Shown here piece after piece: positions 22,049 to 34,901 of a stretch of 64,000 nt of DNA. This DNA comes from Cercophora sp. LCS_1 (Eukaryota > Ascomycota > Sordariomycetes > Sordariales > Lasiosphaeriaceae). Both the position numbers and the translations under genes were made by a program. Below the pieces are notes generated by a model, which had not been told where the DNA came from, ran no database searches, and saw only the letters and a list, made by a program, of their open reading frames with translations. Location: contig JAPZLL010000006.1 in NCBI GenBank assembly GCA_036250225.1, forward strand, positions 372,001-436,000, written 5' to 3'. Every line of letters begins with the position of its first letter. Within the stretch, counting starts at the first letter, position 1.

Positions 22049-23297
22049 CTACTTTTCGCGGAGGCAGTTGAATTGGAGCACCTGTGGGAGCATTGTCAGC
22101 ACGGCTTCGGCAATGGTTTATTGAGAATGTGCGGGTACTAACCTGCTCGGCAGTTGCTCTGCTGGAGTTGTACTTGACGCAAGCTGCGACGACTTCCCTC
22201 CATTCTCTGTCGATCTCGGGTAGGATCTGATCCCAGGGCCGTGCCGGGAAAGATCGGTACATCTCGAACGGCGGAGTTCTGAAGCTTTGCGCCTCAGGCC
22301 ATGACTCCCGAGTCGGCGAGCCAATCGTCTGGAACATGCTCAAGATCAATCCTAACTGGTTTCCGTCCTCGTTCCAAGGCGGGGATTCAAAAAGTGTTCG
22401 TGAGACCGGCCGTCGGCAGACTTCCGCGAGCATGGCGCCGGCAGCCCACATGTCAACGGGGGGGCCATACGATTTGTTGCCGAAAAGGACCTCGGGAGCG
22501 CGGTAGGGGCCTGATCCAACATCCAGTATCTTGTTGTCGGCCGGCTCCGTGGTAGCTGACAGAGTCGGATGCCATGCGATGCCAAAGTCGGCCAGATAGG
22601 CTGGCCCTGCCATACCTGCGATCAAGACGGCAGAGGGTTTGATATCGCGATGGATTATTCCCTGGCTGTGGATGAACTTTAGAGCGTTGAAAATGTCGAT
22701 GAAGACGCGACGGATGAACATGTCTGAGAGCTGGGTTTTGCGCTTGAGCACAGCACGCAACGTCAATGGCATGTATGGGAACACCATGACAAACCGCTGC
22801 TCATCGTCGAAGAATGTCTCCAAGAGGGGGATACACGGCTTCTTGAGAAGACTAAGGACCTTGGCCTCTCTGGCGGGATTGTGAGGCTCACCACAACGTC
22901 TGGTGATGACCTTCAGGGCGCGAAACCGGGGCCGGGAGTTGTAAACCGTGGAGGTGATACCTTTTCCAACAACGTGGCAATCTGGGTACGGACCAATCTC
23001 AATGCCTGGCTTCGACTTGCTGGCAGATGGTTGGGGCGCGTCGTGCACCGGGGTGTCGGTAGGAGCACTGTCATCCACTGGGTTGTCATTCACGGGTCTG
23101 AACAACGCCTCGTACACCTTCTGGCCGGAATTAGCAACAACGTGAGGTGAGGCACTAATGAAAATTTCACTTACCCGGGTCGCAGCCATGTTGAAGTGTT
23201 CAATCTCAACCTCGAAGGCGGATCTGGAAAATGTGACGATGCCGGCAGCCATCTTGGCTGAGCTGTCGATCCGGGTGTCAGTGTCAGCCTGAACCAT
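22049..23297 (-). CDS. CDK-like CMGC protein kinase (Csk1/CAK-like)
   Basis: Exons 23175..23297, 22143..23120 and 22049..22081; 377 residues from the ATG at 23297. Intron 1 (54 nt, GTAAGT…CTAAT…CAG) is in frame and stop-free; intron 2 is 61 nt. All kinase landmarks are present in order: glycine loop VVGKGITSTVY, ATP-Lys in ALKVI, Glu in AREAKVLSLL, catalytic HRDIKPSAVLI, metal-binding LADFGIAW, activation-segment end GSGPYRAPEVLFG, and the CDK-type insert VDMWAAGAMLAEV. Splicing of the last intron gives RATAEQVLQFNCLREK, the usual end of the fold. The N-terminal 80 residues are unusual for a CDK. The PSTAIRE-type helix is not conserved, so a cyclin-independent, CDK-activating role is more likely than a cell-cycle CDK. 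An internal ATG at MAATR could also be used. Confidence 0.85.
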
Positions 23298-23887
23298 TTG
23301 ATCCGACGATTCCAATCTCCATGTTTCTTACAGCTTCTGAACATTCTCATATCTCTCTATCGCCGAAATCGACGCCCGCCAGTCGCTTGAGCCGCTCATT
23401 TTTCCGAGATGTTGCAAACGTGTGCAACCTGGGTGTATTTTGCGGGGGAGATTTCGAAGTCTGGAAGGTGCAAGAACCGCAGGACATCTGCCAAGACTTT
23501 GGCGACAGATTTGCGGCTGGTGATGGTGCGGTTGGCGGGCCGGCGATTCGTTGCTCGCCCGGCAAAAGCTTGGACTTGTCGGCTCCACTGGGATGTGCAA
23601 GCTCCATCCCGTGACATCAATGCAAGCAACTCAGCACCCAGCCGTGGCCCGTTCAGTTGTTCCCGCGAGCCGCAGCGCAAATTCGATATTCAACACTCGA
23701 TACCTGCATTGCTCAGCAACCACATCCCTTCCACTCCTTCACTCCCTGTATTGTTTTCTGCCTTCTCCACGCCGCATGCACGGCTCGGCCGAATTTCCTA
23801 CTGTTATGTGCTGAATTCAGCATCGTCCGCTCCTTGACGTTCCTGCCGTTCCCCGTTCTTGCGCCCGACCGGCCCACCACCGAAGCC
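23298..23887. promoter_or_regulatory. Bidirectional promoter, kinase / SYP1
   Basis: About 590 bp between two outward-reading genes; short open frames here show no family features. No specific site is claimed. Confidence 0.4.
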
Positions 23888-26809
23888 ATGGAGGACCTTT
23901 CCCGCTCCGAGTATCCCGCCATGCTGGTAAGCCTCCTCTTCTGCGCTCCGGGGATGAGACGCTGACCCCCGATTGTCGTTCCGCGACCACAGGCGAACCT
24001 GCAACCGAACCAGGCAGTCCAAGCACTCACAGACCGGGTCAAGCGAATCTCCAAGGTCAACCAAGAAATTGCCGACTGGCTTCAGGTACGATACGTCGTC
24101 GCCACGGCGATACCGAAGACAGAGAACGCCAGAGCTGAATGTAATTGCAGGAGCGCAGAAGGGTTGAAGAGCAATACGTCAATGGCCTGCGGAAGTTGCT
24201 AGTCTTCAAGGTTCCCAACTCGGCGTCGGAGCTTGGGTATGTCTCCCAGATTACTCCCCCCTGGGTTCAACTGACGAGTCTCAATTTGTAGTGTCCTCCA
24301 AACCCCTTGGGACAAGATCCTCCAATCGACCGATGCGATCGCCTCTTCCCATCAGTTATTCGCTCAGCGCATCGAGAAGGATGTCGAGACGTCTCTCCGC
24401 GCTTTCCAGGCCAAGAGGGAGATGCAAAACATGCAGACCATAAGCGCCAACCTCATAACCATGGCAAAGGAGCTGGATGATGCGGTCGAGAAGTCGGAAA
24501 AGTTGACGAAGAAGGGGGGCAAGGCTAATTCCCATAAGGTCGACCTTGCTGCAGCTCGCCTCGACTCCGCCAGCCAGCAGTGGGAATCACAGGCGCCATT
24601 CATCTTCGAGACTCTTCAAGCATTGGACGAGCAGCGCGTCAACCACCTGCGCGACGTGTTGACACAGTTTGAGACGCACGAAGTCGACCAGGCGACGCGT
24701 ACTCAGGCCGCTGCCGAGGAGGTCCTGAATATCATCCTTGAAGTGAACACGGAGCAGGAGATCCAAGGGTTTGCGCAACGGACGACTTCTGGGAAGCCAA
24801 AGGTGGAAAGGAAGCCGATAACCAGACAATCGAGCGTTGTGACGGCCTCTGGCTTGGCACCGCCGAGTGTCGCCGGTCATGAAGATGACGGGGTCAGCGA
24901 CCATTCGGGTCACAAGGAGGGTCAACCAGGTATGAATCACGGTGTCAGTCGTAACACAGACACTCACACGGCCCCAGAGTCGAGGCTGCGCAGCCGGATT
25001 GGCACCATGCTCGGACGTCGAAGACAGAGCATCCATGGTGGATTTAACCCCTTGTCGCCCCCCAAAAGCCTCGGGTCATTCTCGAGAAACCTCGGAAGCA
25101 GCCACAGCCAGGCGCTCTCACCAAGAGCGTCATCGCACAACCTGACAGACTCCCAAAACAGACTGTCATCGCTCGTTGAGAGTCCAACGTCTCCGACAGA
25201 GCCGGTCAGTGCGACTAGGGAGAACGCCAAGCCGTCACACGAGGGCACCAACGGGATCTCAGGCGGGGAGCCGTCCAAGAAGCCCGACACTTCGGGACAG
25301 CCGACTTCCAGCATTCTGAACGGAACTGCTGAAGACATCTTTGATGCGCCGCCGCCTCCCGGGCCGCCGCCGTCGCACCAGAAGGCCGAGGAGCCAGCCA
25401 AGGACGCGGATGGCTTCACAATTCCAGTGGCCAACAACGACCCCATTGCGCAGGCCCAAAGAGAGGCAGCAGCTGAGGAAGGAGACCAGCTCTTCAAGCT
25501 TAACATCCAGAATGAACCAATAGCTGAAGAAGACCAGGACGCCAAGCAAGCGGCGCTGTCTAACGTCGCCAATGCGCTGACCCACATGGGGATACCGTCG
25601 CGCAAGGCAGGGACCGTCAGGGGCAGAAGGGATGTGCGAAATACTGTTTACATGCCATCATCGTTACCCGTACCTGAAAATTCAGTCGAGAGCCCGTTCC
25701 CGCCATCCCCATCGCTTCCTGCCACCATTTCCACCCCAAAGCCGACGCCCGGCTCCACCTTTGCCTCCGAGACCAGCCATGCGTCTGACACGCAATCCAT
25801 CCGATCCGGCACGTCAGCTGGAGGTGCGTCGTCGTACAGCGGCATCGCGCGTCTGAAGCACCCAGACCTGCACGGGCCAGCGTTCGGCCCTGGTCTGCAT
25901 TCGTCCATCATTGAGACAGTGTCGGCGACGTTTGAGAACGGTGTTGTTCAATCGGCCAAAATCCAGGGCGAGATTGCCCTGTCATATACCCCTGGCCCCG
26001 ACACCGCCTCCGGTATGTTTGCTTTCCCAATCCCGGTTTTCAGCACTGACAAATTTGCAGAAACGGAAACTATCCGTCTCAACAACTTCCCTCATCTGGA
26101 CTCCATCGGACCCAATCGTGTTTTCGTCTCCAACACCACCTCTCCGGACGAATTCACCGTTGATGTCTCCCACCTTTCCGTTACCTCCCCGGCATTTACC
26201 TACCGTCTGCACGCCGAGGACGATGCTACCTTTGCCGCCCACTGTCCTCTTCTCCTCCATCCTGTCTGGAAGCCCCAGGCCGACAAGCTTGACCTCCTCC
26301 TCCAGTACCGCCTCAACCCTGACTCACCACTGCCCCGTCCGGTGACTCTATCCAACGTCGTCTTTGTCGCCACATACGAGGGTGCTCGCGCCAGCGGTGT
26401 CCGGACCAAGCCAAGCGGGACACACCTCAAGGAGAAACATGTCGTGTATTGGCGTCTTGGTGACGTGACATTGACAGATGACTGGTCCAAGATCATTTGC
26501 CGCGTCATTGGCGAACAAAACGCCGAGCCACAACCGGGACACATCGAAGTCAGGTGGGACTACGGGCCTGTGACGGCCACAGCTGGAGAGGAGGCCGTCA
26601 AGGCAGGAAGCGACATTTCCGTGTCGAGGTTGATGGAGACCAAGGGCAAGGGCAAAGAGAAGGAGGAGAGCGGCGAGGACGAAGAAGAGGATCCGTTCGC
26701 CGACGACAAGGGGCCACTCTCGCCGGCGCTTACGGTTAAGGATAGTAGGACGTGGAATGAGGTCCCGCTGGTCAGGAGGTTGGTTAGTGGCAAGTACGAG
26801 GCTAAATGA
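23888..26809 (+). CDS. SYP1: Syp1-type F-BAR / mu-homology endocytic adaptor
   Basis: Exons 23888..23926, 23993..24085, 24151..24236 and 24292..26809 give 911 residues. Two further 48-nt segments inside the last exon (24930..24977 and 26013..26060) have GTATG donors and CAG acceptors, and the second has CTGAC; both are in frame and stop-free. If spliced, the protein is 879 residues. Parts: F-BAR coiled coil (about 1-260, starting MEDLSRSEYPAML and containing DRVKRISKVNQEIADWLQ), which bends membrane; a long Ser/Pro-rich linker with a proline run (PPPPGPPPS); and a C-terminal mu-homology domain (SATFENGVVQSAKIQGEIAL onward) that binds cargo. Yeast Syp1 and animal FCHo act at early clathrin-coated sites and septin rings. 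Tail-to-tail with MAD1. Confidence 0.92.
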
Positions 26810-27393
26810 GATTGCTGTCAGATGGAAAAGTCTTGGGGAAGCGGGGACGGGGTTGTTCTAGTCAATGCCTATATCACTGGGCTACTACCTACAAGGTTCT
26901 TTTGTGTTGTCATTGTTGTTGTCCTCATTGTCGATCGACCTGTTGTTGTTGTTTACACACATCTTGATTTAGTCTGACCCGAAACGGGATGCAAGATGGA
27001 AGCGATGGATAGAACGAATAGTCTTGTTTGATCTATCTGATTTACTAGTTGGGATGGAAAAGACGCGAGATACACCTTACCCCTGTTATTGTTTTGATGG
27101 AAAAGGTGATGTGGAACTGTGGGAATGGGAACGTTGCACATAGCCATTGTAGACATCTGTATCTATGATTGCAGTCTATGGAAGCTTCTTTTGTGACTAT
27201 TTTCTTTGGGAAGAGTTCCTGATTTTTATCCGATTCGGCCCTACCATTGCCATTACGCTAGCTAGTAAGGTAACCTGCTCTGCTATGCGATCATTCCATC
27301 GTACTCCTGTATACCAACAGACAGCCCAACATGCTCCTTTTAACTCCGACATTGAACTATCCGCCCAAAACGCCACATATTAGAGTACCACAA
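26810..27393. other. 3' ends of SYP1 and MAD1
   Basis: 584 bp of T/G-rich sequence with GTTGTT runs (26905-26955) between convergent stops. Presumably 3' untranslated regions; no gene seen. Confidence 0.4.
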
Positions 27394-29846
27394 TCAGGAA
27401 GATGTCTGTCGAGAGTGCTCGTCATAGAACTCCAACGTCAGCGCCGCCAGGAAACATGGGACGCAGCCTCTCTCTCGCAGCCAGAACTTGATGTTGTCGC
27501 CGATCTTCTCTGCGAAGGCACTTCTTGGACCACCACCGACTTTCATCGTGCCCTTTTCACCGTCAAACACGATGCTATTTTCGTGCTCATCGGTTTGAGA
27601 CGGGTAATACACGCTTTCCACACGCATTTTGCCGCCGGGGATGAATGTTACTGTCCAACCCAAGGTCGAAAATACAGCCTCCTTGAACTCGGCAGACTTG
27701 GCCGCCCAGACTTCCTTGAGACGACGTGCCGACTTTTGCGAAGACGCCGTCTCCGCTTTGGCATCCGCAATCTCCCGTTGTGCCGCTGCCAGCTGGGAGG
27801 CTGGAACCGTGGCAAAGAGCGTCGGTCGCTGCTGGATGTGCGCGAGGAGTTCGGCGTTTTCCAGCTTCAAAGCCCGGAGAGTAGCTACCTTGACAGCTTC
27901 GTAGTCCGAGGTGGGATTGGATCGGAGGGAAAGAACGCGGGTTTTGAGCTGTTCTCGAGCAGCACCGAGCTGCTCGTTGGCCACGTCTCTTGCGATCTCG
28001 GCCGCCTTGAGAGCTGCCTGGACAGTGGAAAGTTCCGACTGCAACTTCCTGTTCTTGCGGCTCAACTCGCCGAGACGCTCCGATTCGGCTTCGTCATCTT
28101 CCTCCCGTGGCCGCTTAGATCCCGTAGCTGGCAGACCAGCCGGAGTCGCGGACTCGAGAGAGGTGAGGCTCGCGTGAAGTGTGTTGACCTCCTCTTTGTA
28201 CTTTTCGACAAGACCCTCTAACTCCTGGATCCTTGTCGTTTTAGCCTCGTCGACTGTCTCAGGGAGCATGCTCTCCATGGCCATCTCCAGAGTCTTGACC
28301 TGGGCACGAAGGAAATTGGCCTCTTTGACTGCAAGCATCCTGAAGCCCTCGACACGGGCGCGCGCCTTGTCAGCGTCTCCAGAAGGAGCCGTGGCCTTGA
28401 GTTTCTCGATCTGGGTTCTCAAGCCGGCCTTTTCGTTCTCCAGACTCTTGATGATGTTTTCAAGATCGGTGATCTCAGGCTCCAACGAACCCAGTTGCTC
28501 TAGAAGGCGCGCTGAGTTCAGGCGCTCCTCGAGTAAAGCTCTAGCGATGTCGGCTGGTGAGTCGAACTCCAAGGATTGGCTTTGCAGGTATGAAGACCAC
28601 GCCCGCTTCTCGTCCTCCAGTCGTCGTCGCTGGGTACGCTCTTCGTTCAGCTCTGTCTCCAACGACCCGGCAGCTTCAAGTTTCCGGATCAGTGTCCTCT
28701 TCTCCTCCTCAACAATTTCTACAGCTTTGTGGATTTGCCGTAGGTGCCTCAGTTCTGTCAGCTGCTCGCGGTTTTTCGCCTCCAACGCGCGGATGTGCGT
28801 GACTTGATCCGTTAACTCCCTCCTAATGACTGCGATGGTCTCGGCGTCACCAGTTTGGGCCTTCAATCGCAGAACATCAGCCTCAAGGTTGCCGATCGTC
28901 TCATCTCGTTCCGCTAAGAGAGCCTGTGTCTTCTCGAGCATTTCATCCCGCGCCCTGGCCTCGTCTTCGAGTTCTTGCGTCGTCCTTTGTGATGTCGCCA
29001 GTCGAGCTTTGAGATCGCTGATCTCGCGCTCTGCCAAACGCGCCGCATCATCCTTTGCTGCATTTAAGTCCTCGAGCTGCTCTTGCAATAACCTCGCCTC
29101 CTCTTCTGCCTCGCGGGTCCTTCCTTCCTGCCCTCGTCGTTGGCTCTCCTTCTCTGATCGCAGGGCTTCGAGCTCGTTCTGCAGGGCCTCTACCTGCCTC
29201 ATCGACTTTGCCTTTTCGCTCTCGGCTGCTTGCTTGGCCTTAAAGTCGTCCTCGGCGCGTCTCTTAGTTTCGCGCATTTCGTTCTCCATCTGCAGCCGCG
29301 CAAGCTCCTTTTCCTGCTCATAGTTGTTGATTCGGTATTTCAACGTTCCGACCTCCGCTTTGAGCTCCTCAATGCGTCGGCGTTGCGTCTCGTACTCCTC
29401 GGCATCCGGCGGGGCATGGTTCTCCTTGCTACTTCCTCTGCTAACGTTGGTCGCAATTGTTGCCGCGCGGCCCCTCGGTGGGGAAGGGCCAGATGGATGG
29501 CCCTGTCTCGAGCCAGGCCGTGAACTCGAGGGTGCCATTCTACCGTTAGCGGTTGGCCCGGATTCTCCTGTCAAGAAGTTGTAGGAAGGTTGAGTGGAGG
29601 CTCGGAAACTCGATATCTGCAAACGTCAAGGTTAGCCTTTTACGATGCAGGTGCGACTGAAAAGAAAAAAAAATTGGAGTGTTTAGTTGCAAAACGACTC
29701 ACCCGTGAATCTCTGAGCGATGTGTTTGGTCGCGCGTTTGGCCGCGGCAATCCGCCCCCGACACTGGTCCTGAATTGTGGGTCGCCGGTAGCTGGAGGAC
29801 GTCTTGCGGACCCAGGAGGGTCGCCTTGTGGCGTATGCGACCGCAT
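27394..29846 (-). CDS. MAD1: Spindle assembly checkpoint protein Mad1
   Basis: Exon 1 (29703..29846, MRSHTPQGDPPGSARRP…) and exon 2 (27394..29616) join across an 86-nt intron to give 788 residues, near the family size. A basic Pro/Ser-rich head (1-120) precedes an almost continuous coiled coil (about 130-670; LKAEVGTLKYRINNYEQEKE and similar heptads). Around residue 610, RVLSLRSNPTSDYE matches the conserved block beside the Mad2-binding region. The C-terminal globular domain (STLGWTVTFIPGGKMRVESV … FWLRERGCVPCFLAALTLE) is the diagnostic Mad1 kinetochore-binding fold. Mad1 sits at nuclear pores and unattached kinetochores and loads Mad2. BIR1, another chromosome-segregation gene, is 8 kb away, but nothing indicates co-regulation. 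Confidence 0.95.
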
Positions 29847-31038
29847 GGTCTGGAGACTGTGAGGGCTTGATCAAGGTTTAAGTTGGCTGCTTGGAGATCA
29901 GATCGCGGAATCTGCAAACGTTGGAATGGCGGACGCGTGCTGTTTTTGGCTAAAAGGACTGTGTGGAGCCTAGTCTCCTGGGGCCGTTCGCGAGCTTGGT
30001 GCCTGCGTTGCTTGGCATCAACCTTGAATCTCGGGCAACATTAGAAACCGCGGGAGGGAAGGGACGATGTTCCAACAATATGGTAGTGAACGACTCCCTT
30101 TCTGCAGAGCAATGTATTCCCGTAATTCCTTTTGTTCCCGTGTCATTGTATCGTACACAAGCGGCGACAAGATCCGTGACCGTTTCCTCCGAACCTTGGC
30201 ACCATTCAAGTGCTCATGACAACGCACAAGCACATATCCACCCCAAGACTCTTTCAAAACGCTTTCAAATTTGTAAAGGACAAGCAAACCTCATTTTGGC
30301 CATCTGTTAGGAGCTTAGAGCCCACAGTCATGGTAATATCCCTTACTCTGTTGCTTTCAGACATCCAAGGTACTTGGCCTGGCACTTGCTGCATGACAGT
30401 CATGAGGACATGGCATTTCTTTTCGTTGTCAACCAGACCAGATATACCTGCAGAGCAACTGCCACTACCTGCCACGGCCCGGGTTCCTTCACGGCAAACG
30501 TCAACAACAGCCGTTGCTGGTATACAGGATCTTTCTTCGTCGTCAGCAGTGCACCCTGTCCGCCAGCCCCAAGGGTCTTCAGCCAATCCATTCAGGCGCG
30601 TTGTCCACCCTAACACTGGAGCCTTGAGTAAGTTGACATTGACATTGGCGAAACCCTTTGCCCATGAGGGCCGTCGCCTGTCTCTTCCTTCGTTAGCTTT
30701 TTCTCCTGAATCCACCCAGGTGCGCGAAAGATAAGAAGGCTGCGCAGCCAATGGCTGTGAGGAAGAGTGATCTGGGGAGGTCACCAGTCACACAACTGAC
30801 GTCATAGCACGTGACCGTGGCAGATGCCGTCACAATGCCTGCCCGACGAGGCTAGGTACCCAGGTTCATCGCCCCCCACTCTTTGTGCTTCAGCAATAGT
30901 GGTGTTGACTATTCTGGTTTGGCAAAGACAAAATGCCATCACTGGCCACCTCCCTCCCTTTCCTCCATAAACCGTCTTTGACACCGTCCCGTGCACCCGC
31001 ACAACATTATCACACGACCGCCTTCAACACCGGCCACT
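29847..31038. other. Intergenic, 1.2 kb
   Basis: Promoter side of MAD1 and of the downstream gene. A 176-codon open frame on the minus strand (30254-30784) overlaps one on the plus strand and has no motif. Nothing else seen. Confidence 0.4.
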
Positions 31039-32170
31039 ATGACCATGTCCATGGCCCCCTTGCCCCGGCACCGCACCCTACACCAGCCCCGTCTTGAATG
31101 GGAGTCACACCATCGGCGAATGGTTCACAAATATAATGTGGTCCCCCCTTCCTTTATGAGCCCGATATCAAGGATCTGGACCGCCTCGCCGCGGACATGA
31201 CTCTTGAGCAAGCCGAATTCTATTGTAACAAGTCGGTCGGCCTTTACATCATAACGGCGAAGAAAATATCGTACCCTTACCTACTACTCGAGATGTTCCA
31301 TAACCACCTTTACGACAAATGGTTTCGGCCCTACCTCAGGGAGCTTGAATACGGCCAGTTTCTCGCCAGGCCATCGTGCCACAGGACCCTTCGCTTGCTC
31401 CAGGCGCAGGGAATGACGACGTGATTGACGTTATTATTCCCGTTCACGCGGTTATTAGTAACAGAGCGGAGGAAGCTAGACTCGCTCTCAAGGAGCTCGA
31501 CCCCAACCTTCAGAATAAGTCCGCGCTAGAACCTAGACTTTCTAGGGAATACTGGAGGGGGCTTGACAAAAATCAGCCCCTCCCGTCCATTATTCGATAC
31601 CAGACGTTTTTTATTCCCCAGCCACTCTTCCGGGCACTCGTCGTTGTCATCCGTGTCGAGTCATTCAACGCTCAGATGTTGAATATCGGGCAGCAGCTTT
31701 GTGTCCTGGTCATCCGTACCGGCGTGGAGGAAGGTCTAAGTGTCCCCATCTCGTTCGACCCAATTGCCCACCAGATTAGTGGGGTTATTTACGGCTCCCA
31801 CGGTGAGATGGCTGTTGAGACGACGTTCGATACTGCTGTTGATTTTATAATGGACCTAGAGGAACGCGAAGTGGCTGCCTTTGGTCGTCGACCCGATCCC
31901 GTTGCCTCAACTGGTGGTCTTGATGACGGATGCTTTCGAGGTCCGAGTTTTCGGCATAAAGCTATCCGAATAGGGTGGTCTGTGTGGGGGGACGACCCCT
32001 TGGTTGGGCCAAGCTCTCGGTGGGTTGACCTGGGGAAGTACGGCGAGCAGCCCGGATGGGGCGAGCGCGAAGTCGAGCTCTGGAATGCGAGGTTGGACGG
32101 TGAGCGGAGACGGGCCGCAGCACTGCTCAATTATGTAGCACCAGCTTCTGGGGAAGTGTTTGAAGTCTGA
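31039..32170 (+). pseudogene. Unknown gene with two frame breaks
   Basis: An ATG at 31039 opens a short frame that gives way, near a run of six C at about 31145, to a second frame (EPDIKDLDRLAADMTLEQAE…YLLLEMFHNHLYDKWFRPYL). This yields near 31365, at a TTT tract, to a third frame (PQDPSLAPGAGNDDVIDVII…) ending at 32170. All three frames have protein-like composition, and each break is repaired by one missing base in a short homopolymer. The repaired product would be about 377 residues, with a hydrophobic beta-rich middle (LFRALVVVIRVESFNAQML) and an Arg/Glu-rich end. No family recognised. Either a decaying gene or an error-bearing consensus. Confidence 0.5.
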
Positions 32171-33166
32171 AGTTGGGTGACAGAGGTGCGAATAGGGCGT
32201 AGTAAAAGCAACAATTCGGTGGTGGAATACAAGTAGAGGCATGTGTAGGGTGGTGTGGCCCAGCCTCGTAGTAGGTATTTAGCGACCCAACCCCTTCAAG
32301 CTTCACAGTCTTCCACCTGTCACCAACCAACAGTATTAGCTTCTGAGCCCCCGAAACGACCTCGTTGACATGGCACGACAACTGCTGTTATTTACGATCA
32401 AGGGCGCGAGTTGTGCCGGCTAGCCGCTCCTAACCCAAACAACAACAAGAGGCTTCAGTTACCCCTGAGCCTTCCAGCGGCAGGCCCCTGAAAAGTCACT
32501 CCAGACATGACGGTCTTGGAGTGTGGCTTGTCTCCTCTATCGCCAACTATGCATTTCCCGAACTACCATCGCTGAGCAAGTCTTTTTCAAAATAAATGGC
32601 ACACACAGAAAAGTCAAAGGGATATCCATCCACCAAAAGGAATGAATCAAGATTTCAATGCATCACTACATGTTCATAAATTCTTATTGAAAGGGCTTTG
32701 GACTTTTTTGTTGACGCCTATGGCATCAGCTGGGTTTAGTGTGCCATTTTTTCTGCCACCCACTTGCTGGGCTCCTATACTATGCTATGCTTGGGAATTT
32801 TCCACACCGCATAACTTTGTTTCTCCAGGCCGGCTGGCGAGGGTGTCTTCATGCCCAAAATTTGGTGGGGTCACAAGACCGGAATGAACCGCGGTGGTGT
32901 CGCATTCTTCTCGAAAAACGACGGAAGCCACATGGCGATCTGTGTCCTGGTCCGCCAAGACTCAGCACCCGCTTCGTGGGCCAACTTAGCGGCTCAAGCT
33001 TCCCTGCGACAGCTGCAAGCCTCTCTGGACTTTCTCCCTTGCCGCACACACGAAAGCCGAAGGAAGTCGAGTTTCCGCCGCTTTCGCTGCTGCAATAACA
33101 TCGACGCTCTTCACCGCTACGAGACACTCTTCAACAATCAGAAATTTCCCCAAGAATCGTCTTCCG
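32171..33166. other. Intergenic, 1.0 kb
   Basis: 3' side of the broken gene and promoter/leader of TAM41. Open frames here do not resemble proteins. Confidence 0.4.
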
Positions 33167-34901
33167 ATGGCCCGAGGCCGCATCCCTCTACCCCTGAGAG
33201 TAAGCGTCCGCCGTGCTCCGTCCCAATTGCCATGGACGTCATAGCCGACTAACCTTCTCTTCACAGGGGCGCCTCGCGCCGTTCCCGCAGCCCTCGCCGT
33301 TCCGATTGACCGCGCTCTTCCCCTCCCGAGCACCCGTCAATTCAATTCTCCAAGCCCGACGACGCTTCGCAACCGAGCGCAGCGAGAACACCCAGTTGGG
33401 CGCCGAGCAAGATGCCAAGAATGGGGCCGAACATGACGCCGCCGCCGAATCAGCGACAAAGACGGCGGTCGACGACACCCAATCGGCCAAGGCATTGTCC
33501 GATGAGGCCGCAAGCTCATCAAGTTCTATAATCTCGTCGGCGACGCAGGACGTCAAGGACTGGGAGGCCAATCCCAATTTCAAGATCGAATCGTTCAAGG
33601 ACCTGCCGCACGTTAACTTCGGTGTCAACCAGCACATACCTTTCGACGCCGAATTCAAAGAGGTTTTGAAGCGCATACCTTGGCAGTTTAAGGCGCCTAT
33701 TAGGTATGCCTTCGCGTACGGGTCGGGCGTCTTTCCCCAGGCCAAGGGCGGCCGAGCGGCTACCGAGGCGGCGATCCAGGCTATCCACCCCAAGGCGCCA
33801 TTGGCCGTCCAGAGAGCTCAGGACGGCACGCCCAAGATGATTGACTTCATCTTCGGCGTGACGCACACCCAGCACTGGCATTCGCTCAACATGAAGCACC
33901 ACCGAGACCATTACTCAGCACTGGCGAGTCTGGGATCCGGCGCCGTGTCTTATGTGCAGGACAAGTGGGGTGCCGGGGTTTACTTCAATCCCTACATTAT
34001 CATGAACGGGATTCTGATCAAGTACGGAGTGGTGCAGATTGACACGCTGGAGAGAGACTTGGCCGAGTGGGACACCATGTACCTCGCCGGCCGGCTGCAA
34101 AAGCCGGTCAAGATCCTTCGCGACGACCCTAGTATCCGTCTGGCGAACCAAATCAATCTCCTCGCTGCCCTCCGAACAGCCCTTTTGCTCCTCCCCCCTG
34201 AGTTCACCGAGGAGGAGCTGTACGCGACGATCGCGGGTATAAGCTACATGGGCGACCCGCGTATGGCACTCCCGACGGAAAACAAGAGCAAGGTCAAAAA
34301 CATTGTTGGCAACAACATGACCAGCTTCCGACGACTCTATCTGCCCCTCATCGATACCCTCCCGAACGTGGACTTTAATGACCCCCGCTGCAGGACGGGC
34401 AACTGGGTGTGGGATGCCGAGATCAACATGAAGCTGATTCAGGACATGGACCCGATCAAGCGAGCGAACATGGTCCGTCGACTCCCTAAGAAGTTTCGCG
34501 CACGCCTCTACTTTCAGTACCAGAAGAAGTTTGCGATTCCTCAGGAGGACTTTGACAGGATGATGATGGAGAACAAGAACGAGGACTCTGTTTCGTTCAA
34601 GCGGCGGGAGGGTGGCGGTTTCGAGCGCCGTATTGTGCAAGACGACCCCGAAGAGCTCCGCAAGTACATCCGCACCGTCATCAAGCAGACGGTCAGCTGG
34701 CCGGCTACTACCCAGTCGCTCAAGGGTCCGCTCATGGCGGGGATCAGCAGGACGTGGCGGTACATGTCTGAGAAGATTGGCAAGTACCGCCAGGGCAAGG
34801 TGCAGGAGAAGGCCGAAGAGGCCACTGAGGCTACTCAAGCCCCCGAGAAGGAAGAGCCCTCTCCTCCCAAGACAGAGGGAGAGAAGGAGGCGAAGAAGTG
34901 A
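33167..34901 (+). CDS. TAM41: Mitochondrial CDP-diacylglycerol synthase Tam41
   Basis: Exon 1 (33167..33199) is only 11 codons, MARGRIPLPLR. A 67-nt intron (GTAAGC, GACTAAC, TTCACAG) leads to exon 2 (33267..34901); 555 residues. The spliced N-terminus is Arg-rich, acid-free and amphipathic (FRLTALFPSRAPVNSILQARRRF), a clear mitochondrial presequence, whereas the unspliced frame is not. The catalytic part begins at LPHVNFGVNQHIPFD. The nucleotidyltransferase motif FAYGSGVFPQ and the metal-binding Asp of MIDFIFGV are intact, followed by HWHSLNMKHHRDHYS. It makes CDP-DAG from phosphatidic acid and CTP in the inner membrane, the first step to cardiolipin. The tail is Lys/Glu/Pro-rich. The Ala/Ser/Asp-rich linker (60-115) is longer than in yeast. 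Confidence 0.95.

Noticed and set aside
28181..28807. Plus-strand open frame of 208 codons, Ser/Arg-rich
   Set aside because: Antisense of the MAD1 coiled coil; its composition is explained by the Glu/Lys heptads.
30254..30784. 176-codon minus-strand open frame
   Set aside because: Overlaps an equal-length plus-strand frame; neither is protein-like.
33915..34838. Minus-strand open frame of 307 codons
   Set aside because: Antisense shadow of TAM41.
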